In this document: positions 1 to 11,097 of the stretch, in pieces
Layout of the letters: each line of letters opens with the position of its first letter
Position numbering within the stretch: the first letter of the stretch is position 1
Position numbers and translations under genes: made by a program
Notes under the pieces: model-generated
What the model was told of the DNA's origin: nothing
Seen by the model: the letters and a program-made list of their open reading frames with translations, nothing else
The model's database searches: none
Source of the DNA: Siphonodentalium dalli
Lineage: Eukaryota > Mollusca > Scaphopoda > Gadilida > Siphonodentaliidae
NCBI GenBank assembly: GCA_032622095.1
Contig: CP136065.1
Span: 204,424,618-204,488,617 of the forward strand
DNA: 64,000 nt
Direction: 5' to 3'

Positions 1-345
1 ACATTTTCAGATAAAAAAGGCATAATAACTCTTGAACTGTAAATGTGAATGCCTCAATGAATCCTCTTTTGAAAGCACTCCTGATGCCAAACCTGCATAC
101 CAAATTTCATCAAGATCTGATAACCCATAGTTGAGAAATACGAGTGGATGGACAGAAATCCAACATTTTCAGAAAAACAAAGAGGGATAACACTTAAGCA
201 GAAAATGTGAACAACCTCAATGAACCCTACTGTGAAAACCCTTCTGATGACAAACCTGCATACCAAATTTCATTGATCATCCATCTGATAACCCATGGTT
301 GAGATATATGAGCAGACGGATGGATGGAGGATGCATGTAATCCAG
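1..345. repeat. Two-unit tandem repeat, about 163 bp period
   Basis: Two diverged copies of the same unit follow each other. The phrase ACCTGCATACCAAATTTCAT occurs near 91 and again near 254, and each copy ends with a GATGGAC/GGATGG stretch. The window edge may cut further units. The short open frames here are translations of the repeat, not genes. Confidence 0.7.
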
Positions 346-368
346 TATACCCCCCCCCCCCCCCCATC
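346..368. repeat. Poly-C tract
   Basis: An uninterrupted run of about 17 C follows the tandem repeat. The true length is uncertain because such tracts slip in sequencing. Confidence 0.8.
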
Positions 369-751
369 TTCTGGGATATAACAATTATTATTAAAGCCCG
401 AATAAACCTGTAAAGATATTTTCTTATCTAATTGTGCTTTAAATCAGTGGAATTGCAGAACCATATTTAATAAAGTGAAGATTGTGTAACTTAATTAATG
501 CATGTGATAAATCCATTATCGAGACTTAACACCAATGTTTAGAGTTGCAAACTCAATGCAAAGACAGTTAGAGATGGAATTATTTGTGTATAAAATCAGA
601 CTCAAGTTGAGTGTATTTCATCTCACATGCATTACAGTGTTATAGTGAAAATGGCTTCAGCAGTTGAAGCGTAAAATGTTGGCCCAAAATTGGCATGTCA
701 ACATTGGCCTAATGTTGGCACAATGTTGAACAAATGTTAAAACTGTAATCT

Positions 752-2258
752 CATATATATTTTGAAGACCTCTGTTTGTCTGTCTGTCTGTATGTTTTTC
801 TGTCATTGATACAAATCTACGATTCTCGACGAAACTTGGTACGTGTGTGTAGTTTGACCAGGCGGTGGACGTTGTCGTATTGGCGAGCCCGTGCGGCGCC
901 CGCTTCGCGCATGCGCAGACGAGATCTTGGAAACAGGTGGAGCTATCGACTTGAAATTTGGTATGTGAATGTATCTTGCCCCGGATACGAATTTTATCGG
1001 GTCGCCGAGCCCGTGCGACGCCAGCTTCGCGCATGCGCACACGAGATCTCGGAAACGGGTGGAGCTATCGACTTGAAATTTGGTATGTGAATGTATCTTG
1101 CCCCGGATACGAATTTTATCGGGTCGCCGAGCCCGTGCGACGCCAGCTTCGCGCATGCGCAGACCAGATCTAGGAAACGGGTACAGCTATAGACTTGAAA
1201 TTTGTTTTTTTAATAGCCCGGACAACGTCGGGCTGGGTAGAGCTATCGACGCCAGCTTCGCGCATGCGCAGACCAGATCTCGGAAACGGGTAGAGCTATC
1301 GACTTGAAATTTGGTTTTTGAACTGGGTAGAGCTATAGACTTGAAATTTGGTTTTTGAATAGCCCGGACAACGTCGGGCTCATCGGCTAGTCTCATATAT
1401 ATTTTGAAGACCTCTGTCATTTATACAAATCTACGATTCTCGCCCGATCGGGACGAAACTTGGTATGTGTGTGTAGTTTGACCAGGCGGTGGACGTTGTC
1501 GTATTGGCGAGCCCGTGCGGCGCCCGCTTCGCGCATGCGCAGACGAGATCTCGGAAACGGGTGGAGCTATCGACTCGAAATTTGCTATGTGAATGTATCT
1601 TGCCCCGGATACGAATTTTATCGGGTCGCCGAGCCCGTGCAATGCCAGTTTCGCGCATGCGCAGACGAGATCTCGGGAAATGGGTGGAGCTATCGACTTG
1701 AAATTTGGTATGTGAATGTATCTTGCCCCGGATACGAATTTTATTGGGTCGCCGAGCCCGTGCGACGCCAGCTTCGCGCATGCGCAGACCAGATCTCGGA
1801 AACGGGTGGAGCTATCGACTTGAAATTTGGTTTTTGAATAGCCCGTTGAATAGCCCGGACAACGTCGGGCTGGGTAGAGCTATCGACTTGAAATTTGGTT
1901 TTTGAATAGCCGGACAACGTCGGGCTCATCGGCTATTGTGAATGTATCTTGCCCCGGATACGAATTATATCGGGTCGCCGAGCCCGTGCGACGCCAGCTT
2001 CGCGCATGCGCAGACCAGATCTCGGAAACGGGTGGAGCTATCGACTTGAAATTTGGTTTTTGAATAGCCCGTTGAATAGCCCGGACAACGTCGGGCTGGG
2101 TAGAGCTATCGACTTGAAATTTGGTTTTTGACTAGCCGGACAACGTCGGGCTCATCGGCTATTGTGAATGTATCTTGCCCCGGATACGAATTATATCGGG
2201 TCGCCGAGCCCGTGCGACGCCAGCTTCGCGCATGCGCAGACCAGATCTCGGAAACGAT
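752..2258. repeat. GC-rich satellite, 122-bp unit, each with GCGCATGCGC
   Basis: GCGCATGCGC recurs at 907, 1029, 1151, 1260, 1531, 1653, 1776, 2002 and 2228. The spacing is 122-123 bp in the regular parts and 226 bp in two higher-order units at the right end. Other parts of the unit are GGAGCTATCGACTTGAAATT and CTTGCCCCGGATACGAATT. A small imperfect hairpin, AGCCCGGACAACGTCGGGCT, is interspersed. The segment CTCATATATATTTTGAAGAC occurs at both ~753 and ~1392, so a block of about 640 bp was also duplicated. The long open frames on both strands repeat the same peptide and reflect the satellite, not a protein gene. Confidence 0.85.
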
Positions 2259-2384
2259 GCTCGATGTCTGTATTACGATGAGAAACAAACATATCCCCAT
2301 ATCATATACGTGAAAATGACTTTCCCATATTCTCGGTTTTGGCGATACCCTCGGTTTTGGCGATACCACGTACACGGGGGTGAC

Positions 2385-2820
2385 TATTACATTGATATAT
2401 TTGTGGTGTCTTGGTATCATTGATTCAAATGGTACATATTCCATTATCTACCTGGTAACGTCTTGATTGGTACTGGTGCGGAGTGTATAAACTGCCTTGT
2501 GGGCTGGGATGGCCATTTTGGAAATCCCAGTCGCTGGTATCAATCCAGGAACATTTGGACATGTACTTTTTGTCTCAGTGATTGGTTTAGCTGCCATTTT
2601 CCGCTTGAAGTTTTCATATACTACTATTACATTGATATATTTGTGGTGTCTTGGTATCATTGATTCAAATGGTACATATTCCATTATCTACCTGGTAACA
2701 TCTTGATTGGTACTGGTGCAGAGTGTATAAACTGCCTTGTGGGCTGGGATGGCCATTTTGGAAGTCCCAGTCGCTGGTATCAATCCAGGAACATTTGGAC
2801 ATGTACTTTTTGTCTCAGTA
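2385..2820. repeat. Tandem duplication, 240 bp period
   Basis: The block starting ATTACATTGATATATTTGTG at about 2388 is repeated almost exactly from about 2628, covering TGATTGGTACTGGTGCGGAG and ACTGCCTTGTGGGCTGGGAT. Only a few substitutions separate the copies, so the duplication is recent. The second copy ends near 2819. Confidence 0.85.
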
Positions 2821-3078
2821 GTATTTTGACATATATCATCTCCTGCATATTTTATTGTCATGACATTTGTGACATTATCTTGAAACTTGATTATTTTGAG
2901 TAAATACTCAGAAGTTCCACTTCTATATGTAGGTCTGTAATTTGGTTACCTCCGCTCAAAGCAACCATTTTGGAAACCCTTTGAATGTGTGCAATTACAA
3001 TTCTATTTTTTTATGTGAAAATCTGTAATGACCTGCTGAATAATCTGAATCTTGACAGTCTCCACATATTGATTTTAG

Positions 3079-3270
3079 GCCACTTTGCAGTGGTAGAATT
3101 TGGCGATAACTTGGTGGATGTAGTTCCAATAAAGTGGCTGGTGGGGGTGTCGAAAACTAAATGGCCACCACTTGGATGGTCAGACAGACGGGTAATACAA
3201 GCTGTTGTTGCACAGGAGGAACCTGATGAAGAATTTGGCACCAGCTCTATAAGAATCCTGACCAAAACTG
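3079..3270 (+). CDS. Internal exon, N-terminal domain of a BEN/DUF4806-like invertebrate protein
   Basis: The exon sits between a TTTTAG acceptor and a G|GTATGT donor. It is 192 nt, phase 1 at both ends, and encodes HFAVVEFGDNLVDVVPIKWL followed by KWPPLGWSDRRV and IRILTKT. This resembles the N-terminal module of invertebrate proteins that begin FAVVxF...VVPxxWL...WPP...I..A and usually carry a BEN or DUF4806 domain further on; this is from memory of such families. It joins in phase to the exon at 4703-4797, where the next residues fit the same module. The start exon was not found upstream, where the sequence is repeat-rich. The hAT-like element at 3327-4177 lies in the following intron. Confidence 0.6.
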
Positions 3271-3326
3271 GTATGTTGAAATTACTGTACAATAATGGGG
3301 GATTCTCAGTGTGACGTATGTTACAC

Positions 3327-4177
3327 CAGGGTTTCCGCTAGGGGTCGGTAGCCGTCAATGAGAAAAATCCAGGTAAAAGTAGCCTGTTTTACTTTTAGCA
3401 CTGGTTCGAACCCCGTCACAGGGAGGGTGACCGGAATCTTGTATCTGGGCAAGTTTGTCAGTTGCTTTCCGGTGGTCGGTGGTTTCTACAGGCAGTGGGA
3501 CTATTTCTCGGTGAAATTAAGCCTCTGTATGGTCTTTCCTCCACCCGTAAAATTGACAACGTCGTGTGTGGCCTAGCGGCTAGAACGACGATAAACCCTA
3601 ACAATCCAAACCAAACTAAACATGCTCGTTAATGTTAAAAGACTCACTGTGGAAGACCCAGCAGATATTTCGGATGCATAACGTAATTGGAATATATTAA
3701 GGCTGATTACATATCTGGCCGTAGAGTATTCTTTGTGGGCAGTGGTAACATGCCTTGATGCCCGGTGCGGCTACTCCCACATTTCTCTATCGCTCTATTA
3801 CAAAGTGAACAGTTTATTTTGCGGTATAAAACATGACGGGTATGATTAAAATACTGCTCTTTTGCATAACATAACCGGGTACTAACCGCAACGTAACTAA
3901 CCAGCCTCAAAGACATAACTTCTAGCGATGTCAGTTCCGATCACTTCATGTTTCAATCTAACAACGCGTTTAGAGTGTGTACACTCACAAGATATAAAAT
4001 AAATTCACCTTTTAAAATTCCTTAGTACTATTCCAACAAAATTCAGAAGTATTAAACATCTTTATACCTTTATAGACATGGAGTACCGTATGTCCTGGGG
4101 TATGGCAGGAGGGGAAAACTTGGCGACGGGAACGGGGGCGTCAAGGGGGACCCCCTGCCGGTATAGCGGAAACCCTG
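3327..4177. mobile_element. Non-autonomous hAT-like element, 851 bp
   Basis: The inverted ends CAGGGTTTCCGCTA (3327) and TAGCGGAAACCCTG (ending 4177) match each other exactly. They are flanked by the direct repeat GTTACAC at 3320-3326 and 4178-4184. The CAGGG start and a 7-8 bp duplication are typical of hAT elements. No transposase is present, so it would have moved with an enzyme supplied elsewhere. It lies in an intron of the plus-strand gene. A tRNA-SINE-like piece (3400-3625) is nested or captured within it. Confidence 0.75.
3395..3625. repeat. Possible tRNA-derived SINE piece
   Basis: GGTTCGAACCCCG at about 3402 matches an RNA polymerase III B-box. GGCCTAGCGGCTAGAACGAC near 3571 resembles the conserved part of mollusc SINEs as I remember them. 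No complete A-box/B-box head or tail repeat can be laid out, so this is tentative. Both sit inside the hAT-like element. Confidence 0.35.
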
Positions 4178-4702
4178 GTTACACTGAACTCATTTTTGAA
4201 AAATGAAATAAGTACTGTTAGATAATTGTTGATATCAGTGTTTAGTTTTCAAAGTGTCCAGATGGTCAACAGTATATGTAATAGGCTTTAGTTTTATATA
4301 TCTGACTGTTTTCAAATTTTGTATGTGGATTAGTCTCATGAAAATAACTTGTGAATCTGGGCCCAGTATTAATCTGGGCTACGTCCAATGAATATTTACC
4401 GCAGAATTTTTTTTTACCCCACTCCAAATAATACTTGGTCCAACAAAGGTCAACTTTTGTTCTGGGGAACCAGGGAACCTGTTAATTTTGTGTGAAAACT
4501 TATAAGTTGAAAATACATCAGATGAATTTTGTGTCCGTCATTGAGTGATTGATAAATAGTTAAAATAGACAGTTGGAAGCACCTAGCGATGCTCTTGTTT
4601 TAACATAGAGAAGGCTCAACATGTTTTATAATTTTCTGACATTTTAGCAATTTTGAAACAGTGAAAACATCGCAATTTACTTAAAAAAAATTATTTTTAC
4701 AG

Positions 4703-4797
4703 TTTCTTATATGAAAGCGCAAAGTAAAGCGAAGCTAGCTTTGAAGACCACTGATTTGAAAACAGACAATGAGCTGCCACTGAAACGAAAGAAAAAG
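4703..4797 (+). CDS. Internal exon, continuation of the plus-strand gene
   Basis: The exon follows a pyrimidine-rich TTTTTACAG acceptor and precedes the donor AAAAAG|GTATTT. It begins with two bases that complete the split codon left by the 3079-3270 exon, then encodes SYMKAQSKAKLALKTTDLKT and a basic end KRKKK, and ends in phase 0. In the related invertebrate proteins the same place holds a TYE.A..KL.....SDLQTD helix followed by a lysine/arginine stretch, possibly a nuclear localisation signal. The fit of phase, order and residue pattern supports a real gene. Confidence 0.6.
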
Positions 4798-4947
4798 GTA
4801 TTTAATAATATGATAAAATAACAAGTGTTTTATCTGTTATAATTCTTTCACAACAATTTCTTGATTAAGTTTGAAAACCAGGTTTGGTTTTTTTCACCTG
4901 CTTTACAAACCTTAGTTTGTCTATTGTTATCCTTTTATGACAGTTAG

Positions 4948-5416
4948 AGGTACTCTATCCGATCAGAGGGTCCTCATCTCAACAGATTCCAACAACAACA
5001 ATCCGATCAGAGGGTCCTATTTTACTATTTCTTTGGCTTTGGGGGGTAAACAATATTTTATTCGAGTCGAGGAACCCATCAAACAAATCTCAGAGTTATA
5101 AGATATTGATTTTTGAAATTTGTTATTTTCTCGAGATGAGTTCTATTAATTGCCCTTAACTTTATAATCTGCTTGAGATGTGTACACCAAAACACTATTC
5201 AAACAGACAAGGATGGATAACTCTATAATCAAGTGGTAATAATAACGCAATTTTGACTGTTCTGGGCCAGAATGAATAGAAATAACGAAACTTCAAATAT
5301 CGATATCTGATCACCCTGAGCGTTGATTGGTAGGTTCCTCGACTCGAATCAATTATTTTTTACCCCCAAAGCCAAAGAAATAGTAATATAGGACCCTCTG
5401 ATCGGATTGAGTACCT
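4948..5416. mobile_element. TTAA-flanked foldback MITE, copy 1
   Basis: The element starts AGGTACTCTATCCGATC and ends GATCGGATTGAGTACCT. The inner ends are also inverted (ATTCGAGTCGAGGAACC against GGTTCCTCGACTCGAAT). The right flank is TTAA (5417-5420) and the left flank is TTAG, a likely mutated TTAA. A second copy at 7615-8092 has TTAA on both sides. TTAA targets are used by piggyBac and Kolobok transposases; which applies cannot be told. No coding sequence is present. It lies in an intron of the plus-strand gene. Confidence 0.75.
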
Positions 5417-5515
5417 TTAATGTGACAACTTGTAGTGTTTCTCGGTTGAACAAATTAACTCTTATGGGCAAACAAAAAAACTCAATGACAGCCATCTTTG
5501 ATGCACAACTCCTGT

Positions 5516-6060
5516 TTTTAGCTCACCTGAGACAAAGTCTCTGGTGGAGCTATAGTCATCACTCCTCATCCGTCGTCCGTCCGTCCATCCATCAACAATT
5601 CTTTGAACATCTTCTCTAGATCCTTTGGAACGATTGAGTTCATAAATTGGTGTGGATGTTCCCTGGGTGATTCACATTCAGATTTGTTAAAATGAGGTCA
5701 CTCGGTCAAATAGTTGCGAAGCTAGGTCCATAACTCTTTCCCACCATAGTAAGTCTTAAAACGACTTCTTCTCAAATTCCATCGGGCCAATGGGTTCACA
5801 TTTGGTATAAAGGTACAAATGGCTTATCTAGCATGGAATGTTCTTGATTGACTGGAATTTAGATTTGTTAAAATTGGGTCACCAGGTCAAGTAAGGGCCA
5901 AGCGAAAGACTGTTTCCCTTCATAATAATTCTTAATATGCTTCCTTCACAAGGACCATCAGGTCTATTTTACTGATATTTAGTATGAAGGGTTCTTTGGT
6001 GTCTGGGATTCAAATTTATTCAGATGGGGTTACCAGGTTAAATAGGGTGGGACCAGGGAC
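5516..6060. repeat. Dispersed repeat (GCTCACCTGAG type), copy 1
   Basis: It begins AGCTCACCTGAGACAAAGTC, then CGTCCGTCCATCC, and continues with internal near-repeats such as CAGATTTGTTAAAATGAGGTCAC. Related copies lie at 29711-30380 and 32118-32640. I associate this repeat with bivalve genomes. It is non-coding. Confidence 0.65.
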
Positions 6061-6181
6061 ATAACTGCATGGGGGCCCGATTTCTCTGGGGCCATTTTCA
6101 TGAGGGGCCGTCTTCGTATGGGGCCTTCTCCAGATACCGAATAGACTGGTCATTCTATAAATCTAACATCCATATTTACAG

Positions 6182-6232
6182 GTGAACAAAAAGTATGTGA
6201 CAACAAGTGAAAGTTCAACTTCAAGTGATTAA
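6182..6232 (+). CDS. Likely terminal exon of the plus-strand gene
   Basis: After the acceptor ATATTTACAG the phase-0 frame reads VNKKYVTTSESSTSSD and stops at TAA (6230-6232). A basic segment followed by a Ser/Thr-rich tail is what comes next in related proteins. The predicted product from the three exons is about 110 residues plus an unseen start, much shorter than family members that carry a C-terminal BEN or DUF4806 domain. It is either a short isoform, a truncated gene, or the first half of a gene broken by rearrangement (see the minus-strand BEN exons at 35-43 kb). Confidence 0.5.
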   Translation: MNKKYVTTSESSTSSD

Positions 6233-7119
6233 GAAGCAGATGATTTAGACTGCGAGTCTATATTTGTGTTAGCTATAGCAGTGTTTGTGTACGATGGAAA
6301 CATTAGCCAATTAACCCTTTCATGACGTGCATGCATGTTCATTTGGACCTGTGAATATTCGAGATTCGATTCGATGTCGATATCGGGCACCAATTCGAGA
6401 TGGACACCGAATCGGTCCGCTGAATGACCTGAAATCACAGTTAGCCATTGTATGTAATGTTATGTATGCCATTCCGAATAGACGTGCATTATGCAAATTT
6501 CCTGTGATGCTTACATGTATTTGTGCGCCCCCTACATTTATTAATTTCTGGATGTCACAAATATAAAAACTCTTCCATTTTCTCTTTAGTTTCGGGCGCC
6601 GATTCAATCTACTGAATCTTTTATAGACTAACTATTATAAGATTACTAGTACCATCTTCTGTGTTTGTGAAGTCCAATGTCATGGTATCTTCTTACTTGG
6701 AAATTATGGAAGAATATTGCCATTTTGTAAGTCTATATTTTGTAATGGACAATATATAGCGAATTTTGCTATTTTGTAATTTTGATATTTGTAATAACTT
6801 TCAATCACGTACAACATTTAAATGTTTGTTATATTTTAACGATTGTTAGAAGCATCTACACAGTATATGTATCAATTTAAGTTTTACTACCCCTAACTTT
6901 TGTACTATTATTCCATCCACTATTATTTGATTCTGCAATATTTTACACAACCTACTTTTATTCCACGTACTTTTATTTGGATTCAGAGAGTATTCTACAG
7001 GCCACATCTCTCATTCGATTGTCACCAAACTTTATATAGATCTTTAGGGGATCTCCTCTAGATGGAAACCACCAATTTGTTCCCATATTTGATAAAAAAC
7101 CTCATGTGGCCATCTTATA

Positions 7120-7213
7120 CAGTAATGCCCTAAGTAATCGACTCTTTAACCACAGCAGAATTATGGGTAACTTTTCAGGATTTAGTCGGAAATATGGCTT
7201 GTTGCCATTCATC
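7120..7213. mobile_element. Half copy of the palindromic TA-flanked MITE
   Basis: CAGTAATGCCCTAAGTAATC follows TA, and the sequence up to TTGCCATTCATC matches one arm of the palindromic element at 36725-36937. The other arm is missing; the sequence runs into a CCGCGG-rich stretch instead. Confidence 0.7.
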
Positions 7214-7223
7214 AGATACCACC

Positions 7224-7398
7224 AAAATACCGCGGTAATCATTTTGTACCGCGGCGGAGGGTGGTTGACCCGCGTTACTGGTACGGTATTTTTACCGTTG
7301 GTTACCGCAGGTCAGCGCGTTATTGGTGTTCGTGACCACCGTACACTGCGTTGTTTTTTCGTGACCGCGTTCAATTTACCACCAATGGCCCTCCACCG
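7224..7398. repeat. Degenerate ACCGCGGT-rich stretch, left
   Basis: It contains many imperfect copies of ACCGCGG and GGTTACCGC, such as ATACCGCGGTAATC and TGTACCGCGGCGG, unlike the AT-rich surroundings. A similar stretch occurs at 9125-9355. The pattern is repetitive and partly self-complementary, and no protein is supported. Confidence 0.5.
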
Positions 7399-7614
7399 CT
7401 GAGAGAGAACACGTCTGAAACCAGGCCTCACACGGTGGGTAAATGATTATGAATAACTTTTGTATTGAATGAATACCTGTAAGCTGCACATAATTATGTA
7501 TACGTAATGAATATAAATGAATAATAATGAAATCTGAGTACATATGGGCAAAGTACATGAACATGTCAGGTTTACATGTAACATATTACAAATTTACACG
7601 TACATCACGTTTAA

Positions 7615-8092
7615 AGGTACTCAATCCGATAAAACTCCTCTCAATTACTATTTCAATGGCTTCGGGGGTCAAAAATATTTTATTCGAGTCGAGGAAGTCA
7701 CCCATCAAAGCTCAGATTTGTTAGATATTGATTTTAGAAATCTATTATTTTTCATTATCGGGAATACTTTCTGGCCCAGATCTCAGTCAAAATTGCGTTA
7801 TTATTACCACTTGATTTTAGAGTTATCCATCCTTGTCTGTTTGAATAGTGTTTTGGTGTACACCTCTCGAGCAGGATACGAAATTGACGGCAATTATTAG
7901 TACTCATCTCGAACATAACAAATTTCAAAAATCAATATCTAATAACTCTGAGCTTTGTTTGATGGGTTCCTCGACTCGAATCAAATAGTTTTTACCCCCA
8001 AAGCCAAAGAAATAGTAATATAGGACCCTCTGATCGGATTGTTGTTGTTGGAATCTGTTGAGATGGGGACCCTCTGTTCGGATTGAGTACCT
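7615..8092. mobile_element. TTAA-flanked foldback MITE, copy 2
   Basis: TTAA at 7611-7614 and 8093-8096 flank an element running AGGTACTCAATCCGAT ... GTTCGGATTGAGTACCT. The interior resembles copy 1 (4948-5416), including ATTCGAGTCGAGGAA and GGACCCTCTGATCGGATTG. The right end carries a small duplication of the terminal motif (GATCGGATTG then GTTCGGATTG about 45 bp later). No transposase is encoded; the open frame 7544-7900 is a chance translation of the repeat. Confidence 0.8.
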
Positions 8093-8099
8093 TTAATCT

Positions 8100-9120
8100 C
8101 ATGTCATGTATATATATATGAAATATTTTTACCAGAAAATCAGATTATTATAATATTTTTTAACCACGTCGGCGGTTTTGGAACTCGGCTATAGGTTGCT
8201 TACGGCGATTACGCAGAGCATCATGGAGTAATAGTTTTGTTGTTGGCATCTATCTTACATATCGTCAAATGATTTCCGCCCCCGATTCCTATATCGGTTT
8301 CCACTCATGCGGGATTTTTTTGTTTGTTTGTGTTTCCGAAATCTAAATTTCTTATAAAATGGGAGAAGTAAATCCGCCATTTATCTGAATTTAGTCGAAA
8401 CCAGCGGGGACGGTGCAATAGTAATAGTCTTGGAGGCTAGGGCGGTGTATATACGTTCATTGCAGAAATATTCATAATCGTTCAAATCTCCATCAACGGA
8501 AGGGAGATTTAAAAATCTATAGTTCTGTTCATATGCGAAACATTATCGGCACGTAAATAGTATATTGTCGTCAAGGCGTACGATTGTACGCATGCGTGAA
8601 ATAGTAAAACAATTTACAAACGTTTGCGCCTCTAGAGTTCTTGTCGGTGGGAATAAAATTTATAATTAAGAAAGCGTGCCACATGCCATGCAGCAAAGTT
8701 GTTATCGCCAATGTGCACGACAAAAACACGCGCAAAACACCAAACATTGAAAGATTTTGTTACGTGAACATTCATTGAGCTCGTGCGTGTCGGGCGGCAT
8801 TGTTTGATGTGGAATTGCAACTTTTGACGATGGCGTGCACTTGTGGTTCTCGGTGGTTTGGAGTATAAATTATATTCACATATTCCTATCTAATCGCGAT
8901 TCGGAAGAAAAAAATGCATGGTGTTGGAAAGTGGGAAAGTTGACCTCTAAATATGTTTGTTTGGTTATATACAGAGGTTAACATTGTAACATAATTATTT
9001 TAAGCGATCGAATTCGGTGTGTTTGGGTCCTTGTTAGTTTATTCCCGATATGGCTGGATATGGTAGCAATAAAGAGCGTTGTGCGACAAATATTTATAAA
9101 TAGCTATTTTGGAAGATTGG
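8100..9120. other. Intergenic, no gene recognised
   Basis: The stretch has a short TA microsatellite near 8108 and otherwise unremarkable sequence. The open frame at 8632-8820 on the minus strand lacks any familiar motif and has no clear splice or start context. Confidence 0.5.
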
Positions 9121-9124
9121 CAGT

Positions 9125-9355
9125 CAGACATTGAATCCCGTCATTAACCTCGCTACCAAAATGCTACCGTGTAGCGGTAATGTCACCGCGTTTGTGCGGT
9201 GCATTACCGTGTGCCACCGCGGTACCAACATTAGTCACCGCTGGTAGTGCGGTAGTACCGCGATCGTCGCGGTGGTACCGCAGTACGTGCGTGGTAGTGC
9301 AACCGCGAATCGGCGGTATGTCGCGGTATTGCACCGCGGTATTAACGCATGTATA
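9125..9355. repeat. Degenerate ACCGCGGT-rich stretch, right
   Basis: Dense imperfect copies of ACCGCGG, GCGGTAGTACCGCG and CGCGGTGGTACCGC make up this stretch, many of them palindromic. It resembles 7224-7398. The 67-residue open frame at 9180 is a by-product. Confidence 0.55.
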
Positions 9356-9359
9356 CCTC

Positions 9360-10915
9360 GTTAAAAAATGTCGCTTAATTTGAGCAGTGCTGTATGGTTG
9401 AAATCTGGTATTGCATAAACATTTTAACTTTCTGCATTCATTATTGCTCCATTAACTGTAATGTACGACATTATCCCCTTTCCATTGCAAGTAGAGTTAG
9501 AGTTACAGTGACATTGACACTTTCACAAGTTTTGTATATGAATATGAGACCTGATATTTCAGCCCACTCTATCTCAAAGCCCCAACTTTTCATTACCAGG
9601 AGAAATGCTGGATCATCATGTGGATCATCTACTAATCAACATTTGTCTGACCAACTATGAGTTCTACTTTAAACAAAACGTGGGGAAATTAAGCTGTGTT
9701 TGGAAACAATGACAAGCCGCTGTATATCCGACATGAACAGGACTGCCGCGGAGACAATATACAGCGAAACTGTTTTGAAAAACCATTGGACATCTTCAGC
9801 AATTACCGGTATTGGCTGAAGTGATGACATTTGTTTAGGGATGCCAGACAAGGATTAAAGGAAGATTTGGTGAGTCTATGCCTGATCCTGCAACAGCGGA
9901 TCAACAGCTGGGAAATGTTTGAAATTAACTGGCAATTTGATCAGATTAGTGTTACATAGTGTTAGTAGTTATAAACTGTAATGAAGGCATATGGTTGGAT
10001 CAAAATTATCAATTAGTTTTTACTTGTTGTGACACCGCATACATGTAGCTGGTTGCTGCCTATATTTTCAGAGGTGTTTGCTAAACCCTTCCTTTGCTAA
10101 ATGGATTCTCCCACCCTGATATAAAAGTATATATTGAAATGGTTTATTGATAATACAAGTGCTGAAGGATTCCTATTCATTGGTGGGAAATGTTCATACA
10201 ATACAATTCAGTCGAAGGGCTATAGTAATGACCCTTATCCATGTGTCCGTCCACGTGTCCGGCCGGAACATTGTCCAAGCCTGTATTCTGTCATTTTCCT
10301 GTCAATTTAAAAAAAACTTGGCACATATATGAAACAGCACGGGAACCTTCGCACCTGCAATTTGGAGTTCGGTTGGACTCATTTTGGCGGAGTTACTGCT
10401 CTTTTTCGACATAGAATCGTACATACTGGGATACATCTTTGCTCGAACTGTGTTCTTAGAATTCTGTTGAATCAATGTTGATGTTCTGCCAATTCAAGGT
10501 TATATTTTGACTTTTTAAAGAGTTTTTTCAGATTTGGTTATTTGAATGCAGGTCAGTTATAAGAAAATGCACAAGTAATTATGCCATATAATATATTTCT
10601 TCAAATGAAGCCACCATGTTGGGAGAATTCTGTGGCCAAGCGGCCTTTATTCATCTGGAGGGATGTTCAGGTTATGTAAGCAGAGAAACAAACAAAACAA
10701 GTGCAGAAGAATTCCTACTAATTGGAGGGAAGTGTTTAGATAATAAGTTCAATGAATGACCTTTGTTGAAATTATTATCTGAACATTCCGTAAGGGAACT
10801 AGTCGTCATAGAGTATTTAGTAAATCAAGGGTTAACCGAAATTGAGCTATAACTATGTCCATATTAATTAGTTCATTGAATGAGTTAGGATGATGGTGAT
10901 TGTTCTCTCACTCAG
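9360..10915. other. Intergenic, no gene recognised
   Basis: I see no convincing exon, RNA gene or structured repeat here. The phrases AAGTGCTGAAGGATTCCTAT (~10158) and AAGTGCAGAAGAATTCCTAC (~10699) suggest an old duplication. Confidence 0.4.
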
Positions 10916-11058
10916 GTCTCTGTTATTACATGGGAGACAACTCTAATGTGTGATGGCCAAGGTACTCTGCAGCGATGGCTCCACACCACTGGAACACACA
11001 CACCTTACAGCTTGATGGAGAACCACAGTAGCGCATGCACTAGTAAGATGGATTTCAG
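10916..11058 (+). CDS. Possible internal exon, unknown protein
   Basis: A 143-nt segment lies between CTCACTCAG and the donor TTTCAG|GTAACA. It is open in the first frame throughout, reading VSVITWETTLMCDGQGTLQR and then HTTGTHTPYSLMENHSS. Both splice signals are good, and the composition (higher GC than its flanks) is exon-like. I do not recognise the protein and found no partner exon with matching phase, so this is weak evidence only. Confidence 0.25.
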
Positions 11059-11097
11059 GTAACATTGCTTATTTAGTGATCAAGTCTGCAAATAGTG

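Noticed and set aside
657-2444. Several open frames on both strands repeating MREAGVARARRPDKIRIRGK and RAEPVRRQLRACADQI
   Set aside because: They are translations of the 122-bp satellite in various frames; the unit length is not a multiple of three and no frame is kept.
3400-3420. A tRNA gene, from GGTTCGAACCCCG
   Set aside because: No acceptor stem, D-arm or anticodon arm can be built around the B-box; kept only as a SINE-like piece.
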